Shown: piece by piece, positions 54,660 through 63,746 of the stretch | How positions within the stretch are numbered: the stretch's first letter is position 1 | How the letters are laid out: each line of letters begins with the position of its first letter | DNA from: Oceanomicrobium pacificus | GTDB lineage: Bacteria > Pseudomonadota > Alphaproteobacteria > Rhodobacterales > Rhodobacteraceae | Length of the DNA stretch: 64,000 nucleotides | Direction: 5' to 3' | Assembly (NCBI RefSeq): GCF_009833495.1 | Contig: NZ_WUWG01000001.1 | Span: forward strand, 1,164,697-1,228,696 | Position numbers and translations under genes: made by a program | Notes under the pieces: generated by a model | What the model was told of the DNA's origin: nothing | The model's input: only the letters and a program-made list of their open reading frames with translations | The model's database searches: none

Positions 54660-56030
54660 ATGATCAGACATACGCTGAAGAAATTCACGCGGGACGAGGA
54701 TGGTGCCATCACGGCCTACATCCTGATGATGTTCCTGATGATGGTGGTCGCTGCCGGCATGGCGGTTGACTTCATGCGCCAGGAAACCGCCCGCGCCGAC
54801 TTGCAGAACGCCGTGGACCGCGGCGTGCTGGCCGCTGCCGATTTCAAGCAGACCCTGTCGGACAAGAAACTCGTCGTGCAGGACTATATGAAGTCACGCA
54901 CCGTCACCAATGCCGAGTTGAAGCTGGTCGTGAACGAGGATCGCGGGCTCAACTATTCGCGGGTGACGGCCCATGCGCGCTACGAGATCCCGACCTATTT
55001 CCTGAAACTGATCGGCATCAACACGCTGGCTGTCGTGGCGAGCGGCACCGCCGAGCAGCGCAAGCGCGAGGTGGAAGTGTCCCTCGTGCTCGACATTTCC
55101 GGCTCGATGAAGAACCAGCCGATGGTCGACATGAAGGATGCGGCGACCAAGTTCGTCGACATCCTGCTGGCCGAACAGGAAGCGCGGGAGAAGACCTCCA
55201 TCTCGGTCATTCCCTATTCCGCGCAGGTTTCGGTGCCGAAATGGTTTGCCGACCAATATGCGCTCGACACCTATCACACTTATTCCTACTGCTTCCTCTT
55301 CGGCGAGCAGGATTTCAAGGAAGGCGCGCTGCCGACGGGTGTGACCTGGAAACAGTTCCAGCATGTGAAGGACAGCTACTCCAACAACCTCAAGCGCTGG
55401 GCCTGCCCGCGGGAGGCCAATACGCTGCTGCCGTTTTCCAACGACCCCACCGCCATCAAGGCGAAGATCAATGGGCTGGAATATGAACACTGGACCGCGA
55501 TCTACAACGGCATGAAATGGGCCGTGGCCCTGCTTGATCCGGACACGCAGCCGATCGTTGCGAACCTCAATTCGCTGGGCCATGTGATCGACGATTTCGC
55601 CGATCGCCCGCTGCCCTACACGGACGAGGACGTGGTCAAGGTCATCGTGCTCATGACCGACGGCGCGAACACAAAGATGCGGCAGGTGAAGGAATCGACC
55701 TATTTCTCGAAGTTCACCAAGGGCGTCGACGAACCCACCTACTGGGACAATAATGACGGCTATGACTGGGATGATATCGTCGACAACTACAAGTCGACGA
55801 AGATCGGTGACGACTATCTGAAGAACATTTGCGATCTGGCCAAGGCCAACCAGAAGGTCACCATCTACACGATCTACTTTGTCACCAACGACACGTTCGG
55901 CGAACCGGCGCTCAAGGATTGCGCCAGCGAACCGAAGGATGTGAACCACTTCCTGGTGAACAGCAAGACCGTGGCCGAAGCTTTCGGCACGATCGCTGCC
56001 AACATTCAGAAACTGAAGCTGACGCAATGA
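54660..56030 (+). CDS. TadG-like pseudopilin with von Willebrand A domain
   Basis: A 456-residue protein. Residues 12-38 form a TadE/G-type N-terminal signal-anchor (DEDGAITAYILMMFLMMVVAAGMAVDF). A VWA domain follows with Asp145, Ser147 and Ser149 in LDISGSMK as the MIDAS and a VLMTDGAN acid motif near 325. The rest is soluble and rich in Asp, Lys and Tyr. It is exported by the prepilin-like helix and would act at the cell surface or periplasm. No tadABC or flp gene is in the window. It overlaps the following gene by four bases. Confidence 0.85.
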   Translation: MIRHTLKKFTRDEDGAITAYILMMFLMMVVAAGMAVDFMRQETARADLQNAVDRGVLAAADFKQTLSDKKLVVQDYMKSRTVTNAELKLVVNEDRGLNYSRVTAHARYEIPTYFLKLIGINTLAVVASGTAEQRKREVEVSLVLDISGSMKNQPMVDMKDAATKFVDILLAEQEAREKTSISVIPYSAQVSVPKWFADQYALDTYHTYSYCFLFGEQDFKEGALPTGVTWKQFQHVKDSYSNNLKRWACPREANTLLPFSNDPTAIKAKINGLEYEHWTAIYNGMKWAVALLDPDTQPIVANLNSLGHVIDDFADRPLPYTDEDVVKVIVLMTDGANTKMRQVKESTYFSKFTKGVDEPTYWDNNDGYDWDDIVDNYKSTKIGDDYLKNICDLAKANQKVTIYTIYFVTNDTFGEPALKDCASEPKDVNHFLVNSKTVAEAFGTIAANIQKLKLTQ

Positions 56031-56569
56031 GACAGATCCTGCCCCGCCTCACCGGTCACCTCCGGCATTTCTGGTCCGACAGTTCGGGCAACGCGACGGT
56101 GGAATTCGTGATCATCGCGCCCGTGCTCTTCTCCACCGTGCTTTCGATCTTCGAAAGCGGCTGGCTGATGACGAAATACATGATGCTCGACCGTGGCGTG
56201 GATATGGCGGTTCGGGACGTGCGGCTCGTGAAGAACCCGACGATGAGCCATGACGACCTGAAGGATGACATCTGCAACTACGCCAAGATCTTCAAGGATT
56301 GCAGCCGGACGCTGGTGCTGGAACTGGTGCCGCTCGACCTGAACGCCGCCTATCCCGGCAACGAGCCCAACTGTTTCGACCGGACCGAAGAGATCGAGCC
56401 GAAGAAGGAATTCAGCACCGGCGCGCATGAGGAAATCATGTTCGTGCGCGCCTGTGTAGTGACCGATCCGATCTTCCCGGGCCTTGGCATCGGCCTGCAG
56501 CTGGAAAAGGACAATACCGGTGGCTACCGGATGGTGTCTTTCGGCGCATTCATGAACGAGCCGGCCTGA
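56027..56569 (+). CDS. TadE-like pilus assembly protein
   Basis: A 180-residue protein with a short cytoplasmic start and a pseudopilin helix at about 24-46 (ATVEFVIIAPVLFSTVLSIFESG), the classic TadE pattern with Glu after the first hydrophobic residues. The remainder is soluble, with cysteines that may pair (Cys near 83, 89, 117, 143). It starts at the ATG overlapping the TadG-like stop and its own stop overlaps the next gene. It is probably processed by a prepilin peptidase located elsewhere. Confidence 0.82.
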   Translation: MRQILPRLTGHLRHFWSDSSGNATVEFVIIAPVLFSTVLSIFESGWLMTKYMMLDRGVDMAVRDVRLVKNPTMSHDDLKDDICNYAKIFKDCSRTLVLELVPLDLNAAYPGNEPNCFDRTEEIEPKKEFSTGAHEEIMFVRACVVTDPIFPGLGIGLQLEKDNTGGYRMVSFGAFMNEPA

Positions 56570-57180
56570 TGCGGGTGATGCGCGCATATATGGTGTCCCG
56601 TCTCGCGGCCTTCCGGGCCGACGAGCGCGCGACGATGACCGTGGAATTCTGCATCAGCTTCCCGCTGCTGATGGTCTGGTTCCTCGGCAGTTTCGTCTTC
56701 TGGGACGGGTTCCGGTCGCGCAGCCATTCGGCCAAGGCGGCCTATACGGTGTCCGACATCCTGTCGCGTTACAGCTCCGTGTCCGATGCCAATCTCGACG
56801 AGCTCTATTCGCTGCAGCAGAAGATGCTGCCGCGGTCGCACAACAGCACCGCCCTGCGGATGACGAGCATCTGTTTCCGCGAAGGGGCCGACCCGTTCTC
56901 CAACACCGATGATGAATATTTCGTCGTCTGGTCCGAGGGGCGGGGCATCGCCCAGCCGATGAAACAGAGCGAGATCCCGTTCGCGATCATCCCGGCCATG
57001 TCCGACGGGGATTCCATCGTGCTGACCGAATCCTGGGCGCCGTGGCGGCCGCTGGTCGATTGGGTCGGAATCTCCGACATGGTCTGGGAGAGCCACCTTG
57101 TGACCCGCCCGCGCTTTGTCGAACTGATCGCCCACAAGGATGTCAGCAGTTCGAATCTCTGCCCGTCGGCGTCGACCTGA
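56569..57180 (+). CDS. TadE/TadF-like pseudopilin
   Basis: A 203-residue protein with the same layout: a pseudopilin helix at about 22-45 (MTVEFCISFPLLMVWFLGSFVFW) preceded by a basic stretch, then a soluble region with DAKAAYTVSDILS-like helices. Third gene of the set, overlapping the second by one base. The transcript ends at the bidirectional terminator at 57225-57259. No known domain is seen in its C-terminal half. Confidence 0.8.
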   Translation: MRVMRAYMVSRLAAFRADERATMTVEFCISFPLLMVWFLGSFVFWDGFRSRSHSAKAAYTVSDILSRYSSVSDANLDELYSLQQKMLPRSHNSTALRMTSICFREGADPFSNTDDEYFVVWSEGRGIAQPMKQSEIPFAIIPAMSDGDSIVLTESWAPWRPLVDWVGISDMVWESHLVTRPRFVELIAHKDVSSSNLCPSAST

Positions 57181-57224
57181 CGCGCGCTCACACACCGCGT
57201 CGGCAACAACTCATCCGCACAAAG

Positions 57225-57259
57225 AAAAAGGCCGCGTCCCGGGGGACGCGGCCTTTTTT
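57225..57259. terminator. Bidirectional terminator between tad-like genes and rpmJ
   Basis: A long GC stem (57225-57239 with 57244-57258) with A-tract and T-tract on opposite sides serves both the rightward tad transcript and the leftward L36 transcript. Confidence 0.9.
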
Positions 57260-57273
57260 GAAACTTGCGGGGT

Positions 57274-57399
57274 TCAGCCCTGGCGGGCTTTGAACCGGCG
57301 CTGGGTCTTGTTGATCACATAGACCCGTCCCTTGCGGCGCACAACACGGCAATCGCGATGGCGCTGCTTGAGGGAGCGAAGCGAATTTCTGACCTTCAT
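57274..57399 (-). CDS. rpmJ: 50S ribosomal protein L36 (C-minus type)
   Basis: A 41-residue protein translating as [19 protein letters not shown] followed by [22 protein letters not shown]. It has only one cysteine, so it lacks the zinc ribbon; it is the zinc-independent YkgO-like form that alphaproteobacteria use as their regular L36. It is too short for many gene callers. AAGGAGAG precedes the ATG at 57399. It is followed 15 bases later by the shared terminator. Confidence 0.95.
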   Translation of the reverse strand: MKVRNSLRSLKQRHRDCRVVRRKGRVYVINKTQRRFKARQG

Positions 57400-57492
57400 G
57401 GCCTCTCTCCTTTTTCAGCGGCGCGCGGTGGCCGGCGCCAAAATCCTGCCCTTGCGGGCCTTGTCTGCTTCTCTTCCCCTGCGGGCGGGGAA

Positions 57493-57567
57493 TGGTGGGC
57501 GTAACTGGGATTGAACCAGTGACCCCTTCGATGTCAACGAAGTGCTCTCCCGCTGAGCTATACGCCC
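57493..57567 (-). tRNA. tRNA-Val (GAC anticodon)
   Basis: On the minus strand a complete cloverleaf reads GGGCGTA acceptor (57567 downward), TAGCTCAGCGGG D-arm, CTTCG-TTGACAT-CGAAG anticodon arm with anticodon GAC, GGTTCAATCCC T-arm and TACGCCC closing. A is the discriminator base and CCA is encoded. It reads GUC and related valine codons. Confidence 0.97.
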
Positions 57568-57682
57568 GAAAAAGCAATCGGCACCCCCATTCGGCGGCGC
57601 CGCGTGCGGTGTCTATAAAAGGAGTCGCGACGGGGTTCAAGAGGCTTTTGACGATCTTTGCGGGGAAGGATAGAAGGGGATC

Positions 57683-58558
57683 ATGGCACGGCAGGACCCC
57701 ATGGTAGTCGCATTCCGGCGGAGCGATCCGCAGCGTGTAACCACTTGTGCCGTCTTCTCTTCCCCGCATAGCGGCGCGCATTATCCGGACCGGTTCATGG
57801 CCGCGTCCCGACTCGGCGCGGCGGAGATTCGCACCTCCGAGGACATGTTTGTCGACCAGCTCTTCGCGAGCGTTCCGCAACAGGGAGCGCCGCTGCTGTC
57901 CTCGGTCTATGCAAGGGCCTATGTCGACCTGAACCGCGCGGCGGACGAATTGGACCCGGCACTTGTGGCCGGTGTCCGCCAGACCGGGATCAATCCGCGG
58001 GTTGCGGCCGGTCTTGGCGTCATCCCCCGCGTGGTCAGCGAGGGGCGGGAGATCCGCAACGGAAAGATCACGCTGGAGGCCGCGCGCGAACGGATCGAGG
58101 CCGCCTACTGGCCCTATCACCAGACATTGCGCGGGTTGCTCGACGAGCAGCGGGAGCGGTTCGGCATGGCGGTGCTGTTCGATTGCCATTCGATGCCCCA
58201 CGAAGCACTTGCGGCGGCCCCGCTTGTCGGCACGCGCCGCCCGGACGTCATTCTGGGCGACCGGTTCGGCATGGCCTGTGACCGCTGGATCATGGATGGC
58301 GCGGCGGCAGCCTTCATGGCGCAGGGATTCACCGTCGCCCGCAACGCGCCCTTCGCTGGCGGGCATATCACCCGCCACTATGGCCGGCCCTCGAAAAACC
58401 AGCATGCGCTGCAGATCGAGATCGACCGCGCGCTCTACATGGACGAGGCGCGGCAGGTCAAACGGCCCGATTTCGAAGAGGTCCGGCGGCGGATCGGACT
58501 GGTGGCGGCGGATCTGGCCGCGCTCGTGCGGCCCAACGCGGCACTGGCTGCCGAATAG
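57683..58558 (+). CDS. N-formylglutamate amidohydrolase (HutG-like)
   Basis: A 291-residue metal hydrolase of the FGase family. Landmarks: AVFSSPHSGAHYPDRF near 24-38, ARAYVDLNRAADELDP near 77, DCHSMPHEA near 170 with the metal-ligand Asp/His, and NAPFAGGHITRHYGRP near 215, ending HALQIEIDRALYMDE. It hydrolyses N-formyl-L-glutamate to formate and glutamate, the last step of one histidine-degradation route. No other hut gene is nearby. The ATG at 57683 follows AAGGGGA. Confidence 0.93.
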   Translation: MARQDPMVVAFRRSDPQRVTTCAVFSSPHSGAHYPDRFMAASRLGAAEIRTSEDMFVDQLFASVPQQGAPLLSSVYARAYVDLNRAADELDPALVAGVRQTGINPRVAAGLGVIPRVVSEGREIRNGKITLEAARERIEAAYWPYHQTLRGLLDEQRERFGMAVLFDCHSMPHEALAAAPLVGTRRPDVILGDRFGMACDRWIMDGAAAAFMAQGFTVARNAPFAGGHITRHYGRPSKNQHALQIEIDRALYMDEARQVKRPDFEEVRRRIGLVAADLAALVRPNAALAAE

Positions 58559-58584
58559 GTCCGGCGCGGCCGCCCCGGCATTCC

Positions 58585-58662
58585 AAAAAAAAGGGGCCGT
58601 GACTAGCACGGCCCAAGTCTAGGGAGGAAACGCCCAATCGGGCGTATGATGCAGTGCATCAT
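58585..58662 (-). ncRNA. Candidate trans-acting small RNA with unpaired anti-Shine-Dalgarno stretch
   Basis: Read leftward, the segment holds a palindromic hairpin (58662-58646), a CGCCC-GATT-GGGCG hairpin (58644-58631), an unpaired TTTCCTCCCTAGACTT (58630-58615) complementary to ribosome binding sites, and a GC terminator stem (58614-58594) followed by eight T's. TATGAT (58672-58667) and TTGACT (58698-58693) lie upstream, but 20 bases apart. The architecture matches known anti-SD regulators of alphaproteobacteria. The same terminator could instead serve dinB. Confidence 0.5.
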
Positions 58663-58753
58663 GAGGATCATATTGTTTTGCAGTGCAGCAAAAGTCAATT
58701 GCAGTTTGGCAAAAAAATTCCCGCTGATCGCAAAAAAATGATTTGCCAGCCGG

Positions 58754-60022
58754 TCAGTTGAGGGAACGGCCCTTCACGATGGCCTGTGGGCCGAAACGGG
58801 CGCGGATCCGGTCGGTGGCGCGTTCCGCTTCGCCGCGTCGTGTCGCGACGGGATCGAGCAGCCCTGCCACCAGATCGCCCTGGCCCGCGTCCGACAGGTG
58901 GCTGATCCCGACCCCGATCAGGCGGAACGGCCCCTGATCGGCCACCCGGTCGAGAAGCGCGCGCGCGGTGGAATAGATCGTGTCTGTCAGCTGCGTCGGC
59001 ACGTCCAGCCGCTGCTGGCGGCTCAGCGTCTGAAAATCGGCGCGTTTGAGTTTCAGCGTCACGACCGCTCCTGCAAGGTCGCGGGCCTTGGCGCGGTCGG
59101 CGACCTTCTCCGAAAGGCGCCAGAGATGGCCGTCAAGGAGCGACATGGCGCCGGTATCCTCGAAGAAAGTCGTCTCGTTGGAAATGGACTTTACCGGCGC
59201 CCGTGCGGTCACGCGGCGCCGGTCCTGCCCGCGCGCCAAATGATAGAGCCGGTCGCCAAGCCCCCCGAACCGTTTGACCAGATCGCCGTGATCCCAGCGC
59301 AAGATGTCGCTGATCCGCCGGATTCCCGCCTCTTCGAGATGTTTGCGGCTGACCGCCCCCACGCCCCAGATCACGCCGACCGGCTGCGCCGCCAGAAAAT
59401 CGGGCGTCTCTGCCCGTCCGATGATAGAGAAGCCGCGCGGCTTGTCGAGGTCGGAGGCGATCTTGGCGAGAAACTTGTTGTGCGACAGGCCGACCGACAC
59501 GGACAGGCCCAGTTCGGCCTCGATTTCCGCGGCAAGTCCCGCCAGCATCCGGGCTGGCGAGGCACCGTGCAGCCGCTGCGTGCCGGTCAGGTCCAGGAAC
59601 GCCTCGTCGAGCGAGAGCGGCTCCACCGCAGGGGTCAGGTGCAGCATCCGGTCGCGAATGTCGCGCGATACATCCGAGTAGACATCCATCCGCCCCTTCA
59701 GGACCACCGCTTCGGGGCAGAGTTTCAGCGCCTTGAACATCGGCATGGCCGACTTCACGCCGCGAATGCGCGCCACATAGCAGGCGGTGGAAACGACGCC
59801 GCGCTTGCCGCCCCCGATGATCACCGGCTTGTCGGCCAGATCGGGGTCGTCGCGCTTTTCCACCGACGCATAGAAAGCGTCGCAATCGATATGCGCGATG
59901 GTCAGATCGTTGAGTTCCGCGTGGCGCAACAGCCGCGGCGAGCCGCAGTCGGGGCAGCGGCCCGGCGTGTCGAACGCCGCGAGACAGTCGCGGCAGATCG
60001 CGGGCACGGCGGTGTCGGTCAT
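58754..60022 (-). CDS. dinB: DNA polymerase IV (Y-family) with N-terminal zinc ribbon
   Basis: A 422-residue translesion polymerase. The catalytic core starts at about 41 (TIAHIDCDAFYASVE, Asp46) and includes VEPLSLDEAFLDLTG near 140 with the paired Asp-Glu. A little-finger domain is followed by a C-terminal region ending GPQAIVKGRSLN. Before the core, Cys10, Cys13, Cys23 and Cys26 form a CxxC-x9-CxxC zinc ribbon absent from E. coli DinB. No clear C-terminal beta-clamp motif stands out by eye. SOS control cannot be judged. Overlapping frames are shadows. Confidence 0.92.
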   Translation of the reverse strand: MTDTAVPAICRDCLAAFDTPGRCPDCGSPRLLRHAELNDLTIAHIDCDAFYASVEKRDDPDLADKPVIIGGGKRGVVSTACYVARIRGVKSAMPMFKALKLCPEAVVLKGRMDVYSDVSRDIRDRMLHLTPAVEPLSLDEAFLDLTGTQRLHGASPARMLAGLAAEIEAELGLSVSVGLSHNKFLAKIASDLDKPRGFSIIGRAETPDFLAAQPVGVIWGVGAVSRKHLEEAGIRRISDILRWDHGDLVKRFGGLGDRLYHLARGQDRRRVTARAPVKSISNETTFFEDTGAMSLLDGHLWRLSEKVADRAKARDLAGAVVTLKLKRADFQTLSRQQRLDVPTQLTDTIYSTARALLDRVADQGPFRLIGVGISHLSDAGQGDLVAGLLDPVATRRGEAERATDRIRARFGPQAIVKGRSLN

Positions 60023-60073
60023 TCGTCCAGTGTCTCAAAGCCCTCGCCATGCGGCAAGGGCGGGGCGCCAGTG

Positions 60074-60760
60074 TCAGGGCAATTCGTCGAGGATCGCCTG
60101 CGCGGCGGCAGCGGGGTCGTCGGCCTGCCAGACCGGGCGCCCCACGACGATATGGTCCGCCCCGTTGCGAATTGCGTTTGCGGGCGTCGCGATGCGCTTC
60201 TGGTCACCGGCGGCAGAACCGAGCGGCCGCACGCCCGGCGTGACGATGAGCCGGCCCTCGGCTTCCGGCAGGGCGCGGATCGCATGGGCTTCCTCGGCCG
60301 AGGCGATGACCCCGTCAGCACCCGCAAGGAACGCAAGCCGGGCGCGCTCGGTCACAAGATCTTCGACCTTGCCCGGCTTGATGAGCGCCAGATCGAGGTC
60401 GCCCCGGTCGAGCGAGGTCAGGATCGTCACCGCAAGGATCTTGGTCTTGCGCGTGCCGCGTCCGGCCACGGCGGCGCGCACAACATGCGGGTCGCCATGA
60501 ACGGTCAGGAAATCGAGGTCGAACTGCGCCAGCCCGCTGACCGCCGCCTCCACCGTGGCGGCAATATCGAAGAGCTTCATGTCGAGGAAGATCCGGTTGC
60601 CTTTCTCCTTCAACTCGTTGGCCAGCGCCAGCCCGCCGCCCGTCAGCATCCCCAGTCCGATCTTGTAGAAGCCGACCCGGCCCTCCAGCGTGCGCGCCAG
60701 GCGCAGACCGTCGAGTGCGGTGGGCACGTCCAGTGCCACGATCAGGCGATCATCAATCAT
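60074..60760 (-). CDS. pyrF: Orotidine 5'-phosphate decarboxylase
   Basis: A 228-residue TIM-barrel enzyme converts OMP to UMP. Motifs: LIVALDVPTALDGL near 6 (Asp), FYKIGLGML, and the catalytic DMKLFDIAATVEAAV near 60 with the Lys/Asp pair. It continues VTPGVRPLGSAAGDQKRIATPANAIRNGADHIVVGRPV near 170-205 for phosphate binding. Length is typical. It precedes dinB on the same strand by 51 bases, and no pyrimidine operon partner is seen. Confidence 0.96.
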   Translation of the reverse strand: MIDDRLIVALDVPTALDGLRLARTLEGRVGFYKIGLGMLTGGGLALANELKEKGNRIFLDMKLFDIAATVEAAVSGLAQFDLDFLTVHGDPHVVRAAVAGRGTRKTKILAVTILTSLDRGDLDLALIKPGKVEDLVTERARLAFLAGADGVIASAEEAHAIRALPEAEGRLIVTPGVRPLGSAAGDQKRIATPANAIRNGADHIVVGRPVWQADDPAAAAQAILDELP

Positions 60761-60861
60761 CTCGGAACCTTTCGATTGCAGCTGGCGCAGCCGGCGCCGT
60801 TCCGCCCCACTTCTAGGCGGCGCGACAGGGCGGTGGAAGGAAAATCTGGGGGCGTACGGGC

Positions 60862-60890
60862 CTTGTCGTGGCCCCTGCGAGTGCCCATTT
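60862..60890 (+). promoter_or_regulatory. Heat-shock (sigma-32-like) promoter candidate for clpB
   Basis: CTTGTCG at 60862-60868 and CCCATTT at 60884-60890 lie 15 bases apart. The -10 resembles the sigma-32 consensus CCCCATNT closely; the -35 matches less well. About 107 bases before the clpB start. Confidence 0.5.
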
Positions 60891-60996
60891 CTTGTGCAAG
60901 GGATCGCGCCGATACGGGCGGTCCACAGATCAAGGTCACGTCTGAAGGCGCCGGATTCGGGCCAGCAGACAATCAGACGCTTATAAGGAGTGAGGT

Positions 60997-63603
60997 ATGA
61001 ACTTCGAAAAGTTCAGCGATCGGGCGCGCGGCTTCGTGCAGGCAGCCCAGACGATCGCAATGCGAGACGGCCACCAGCGGCTGCTTCCCGAACATCTGCT
61101 CAAGGCGCTGCTCGATGACGAGCAGGGGCTGAGCGCAAATCTCATCAAACGCGCGGGCGGCGATCCGAACCGTGCGCGCGAGGCCGTGGATGCGGCACTC
61201 GCCAAGCAGCCGGCCGTCGAAGGCGGTGACGGGCAGCTCTATATGGACGCCCAGACCGGCAAGGTTCTGGCCGAGGCGGAGAAGATCGCCCAAAAGGCGG
61301 GCGACAGTTTCGTCACCGTCGAACGGGTGCTGACCGCGCTGGCCGTCACACGGTCGGGTGCGAATGATGCGCTGAAATCGGCGGGTGTGTCGGCGCAGGC
61401 GCTCAACGAGGCGATCAACGATATCCGCAAGGGTCGCACGGCCGACAGCGCGAGCGCAGAGGAGGGCTATGACGCGCTGAAGAAATATGCGCGCGATCTG
61501 ACCGCCGCTGCGCGGGAGGGCAAGATCGACCCGATCATCGGCCGCGATGACGAGATCCGGCGCACGATGCAGGTGCTGACCCGCCGGACGAAGAACAACC
61601 CTGTGCTGATCGGCGACCCGGGCGTCGGCAAGACGGCAATCGCCGAAGGACTGGCGCTGCGCATCGTCAACGGCGATGTGCCCGACAGCATTGCCGGCAA
61701 GACGCTGATGGCGCTCGACATGGGCGCGCTCATTGCTGGTGCGAAATATCGCGGCGAGTTCGAGGAACGGCTTAAGGCCGTGCTCACCGAGGTGACCGAG
61801 GCCGCGGGCGGCATCATCCTTTTCATCGACGAGATGCACACGCTTGTCGGCGCGGGCAAGTCGGATGGGGCGATGGATGCGTCCAATCTCCTGAAGCCGG
61901 CGCTGGCGCGGGGCGAACTGCACTGCGTGGGCGCAACGACTCTCGATGAGTATCGCAAATATGTCGAAAAGGACGCCGCTCTGGCCCGTCGGTTCCAGCC
62001 GGTGATGGTCGACGAGCCGACCGTCGAGGACACGATCTCGATCCTGCGCGGCATCAAGGAGAAGTACGAACTTCACCACGGCATCCGGATCGCCGACTCG
62101 GCGCTGGTGGCGGCCGCGACCCTGTCGCACCGCTACATCACCGACCGGTTCCTGCCCGACAAGGCCATCGACCTGATGGACGAGGCTGCCTCGCGGTTGC
62201 GGATGGCCGTCGACAGCAAACCCGAAGAGCTGGACGCGATCGACCGTGAACTGCTTCAGAAACAGATCGAGGCCGAGGCCCTGAAGAAGGAGAAGGACGA
62301 CGCCTCGCGCGACCGTCTGGACCGGCTGGAAGGCGAATTGGCCGAGCTGAAGGAAAAGTCCGCCGAGATGACCGCCCAGTGGCAGGCCGAGCGCGACAAG
62401 CTCGCCGGCGCCCGCGACATCAAGGAAAAGCTCGACCGTGCGCGGGCCGAGCTGGATCAGGCCAAGCGCGAGGGCGACCTCGGCAAGGCGGGCGAACTGT
62501 CCTACGGCGTGATCCCGGGGCTGGAGAAGCAGCTTGCCGAGGCCGAAGCGGCGGAGGATGACGTGATGGTCGAGGAAGCCGTGACCGCCGAGCAGGTGGC
62601 CTCTGTCGTGGAGCGCTGGACCGGCATTCCGGTCGACCGAATGCTCGAAGGCGAGCGCGAGAAACTGTTGCGCATGGAAGAAGAGCTCGGGCGCCGGGTC
62701 ATCGGCCAGCGCGCGGCGGTCGAAGCCGTATCGAACGCGGTGCGGCGGGCGCGTGCCGGCCTCAACGATCCGGGCCGCCCGATGGGCAGCTTCCTGTTCC
62801 TCGGGCCGACCGGCGTTGGCAAGACCGAGCTTACGAAGGCACTCGCGGAGTTTCTCTTCGACGACGAGGCCGCGCTCACCCGCGTGGACATGTCCGAGTT
62901 CATGGAGAAACATGCCGTCGCACGTCTGATCGGCGCGCCTCCGGGCTATGTCGGCTATGACGAGGGCGGTGTGCTGACGGAAGCCGTGCGGCGCAAGCCC
63001 TATCAGGTTGTGCTTTTCGACGAGGTGGAGAAAGCCCATCCGGACGTGTTCAACGTGCTGTTGCAGGTGCTCGATGACGGGCGGCTGACCGACAGCCAGG
63101 GCCATGTGGTCGATTTCAAGAACACGCTCATCATCCTGACCTCGAACCTCGGCTCGCAGGCGCTGTCCCATACCGGGGACAATGCGAATGCGGCGCTTGA
63201 AAAGGCGCAGGTGCTGGAAGCGGTGCGCGGGCATTTCAAGCCCGAGTTCCTGAACCGGCTCGACGAGCAGGTCGTCTTCGACCGGCTGTCGCGCGCGGAT
63301 ATGGACGGGATCGTCGAGATCCAGCTGCGCCAGCTCTCCGGTCGGCTTGCCGACAGGAATGTCACGCTCGCGCTCGACGAGGGCGCGCGGACATGGCTCG
63401 CCGACAAGGGATATGACCCGGTTTACGGTGCGCGGCCTCTGAAACGTGTGATGCAGACCCATCTGCAGAACCCGCTCGCGGAGCAGATCCTGAAAGGTGC
63501 GATCCATGACGGGGACACAGTTCCGGTCGAGGCCGGACCGGCCGGGCTCACGGTGAACGGCGAAGCACCGGCCGACGGAATCGAAGCCGCGACGATTCAC
63601 TGA
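60997..63603 (+). CDS. clpB: ATP-dependent disaggregase ClpB
   Basis: The 868-residue Hsp100 chaperone. N-terminal Clp_N repeats (1-150), then AAA+ module 1 with Walker [19 protein letters not shown] near 207 and arginine-finger region, a long coiled-coil M domain (about 410-530) with [22 protein letters not shown], and AAA+ module 2 with Walker [20 protein letters not shown] near 605 and Walker [17 protein letters not shown]. It resolubilises aggregates with DnaK. TATAAGGAG precedes the ATG. The C-terminal region after 780 shows typical ClpB decoration. No clpB paralogue is in the window. Confidence 0.98.
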   Translation: MNFEKFSDRARGFVQAAQTIAMRDGHQRLLPEHLLKALLDDEQGLSANLIKRAGGDPNRAREAVDAALAKQPAVEGGDGQLYMDAQTGKVLAEAEKIAQKAGDSFVTVERVLTALAVTRSGANDALKSAGVSAQALNEAINDIRKGRTADSASAEEGYDALKKYARDLTAAAREGKIDPIIGRDDEIRRTMQVLTRRTKNNPVLIGDPGVGKTAIAEGLALRIVNGDVPDSIAGKTLMALDMGALIAGAKYRGEFEERLKAVLTEVTEAAGGIILFIDEMHTLVGAGKSDGAMDASNLLKPALARGELHCVGATTLDEYRKYVEKDAALARRFQPVMVDEPTVEDTISILRGIKEKYELHHGIRIADSALVAAATLSHRYITDRFLPDKAIDLMDEAASRLRMAVDSKPEELDAIDRELLQKQIEAEALKKEKDDASRDRLDRLEGELAELKEKSAEMTAQWQAERDKLAGARDIKEKLDRARAELDQAKREGDLGKAGELSYGVIPGLEKQLAEAEAAEDDVMVEEAVTAEQVASVVERWTGIPVDRMLEGEREKLLRMEEELGRRVIGQRAAVEAVSNAVRRARAGLNDPGRPMGSFLFLGPTGVGKTELTKALAEFLFDDEAALTRVDMSEFMEKHAVARLIGAPPGYVGYDEGGVLTEAVRRKPYQVVLFDEVEKAHPDVFNVLLQVLDDGRLTDSQGHVVDFKNTLIILTSNLGSQALSHTGDNANAALEKAQVLEAVRGHFKPEFLNRLDEQVVFDRLSRADMDGIVEIQLRQLSGRLADRNVTLALDEGARTWLADKGYDPVYGARPLKRVMQTHLQNPLAEQILKGAIHDGDTVPVEAGPAGLTVNGEAPADGIEAATIH

Positions 63604-63621
63604 TCGCCGGCACAGAAAATG

Positions 63622-63655
63622 CCCTGTCCGGCCGCCCCAGAGCGGTCGGGCAGGG
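63622..63655 (+). terminator. Strong hairpin downstream of clpB
   Basis: A 14-bp stem (63622-63635 with 63642-63655, one G-T pair and one T-G pair) with a six-base loop and no T-tract. It probably ends clpB transcription or stabilises its 3' end before the rRNA promoter. Confidence 0.6.
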
Positions 63656-63746
63656 TGCTCCGGGAGTGACGGGCCTTGTAAAACAAGGGCTTTTTGACCG
63701 CCTGGAAAAAAATCGACGGAATATGACCATTTTTTGAAAAAAGCGC

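Noticed and set aside
60973..63600. 875-codon open frame on the minus strand opposite clpB
   Set aside because: It is a mirror of clpB caused by high GC and codon bias. The protein has no domain and clpB is unmistakable.
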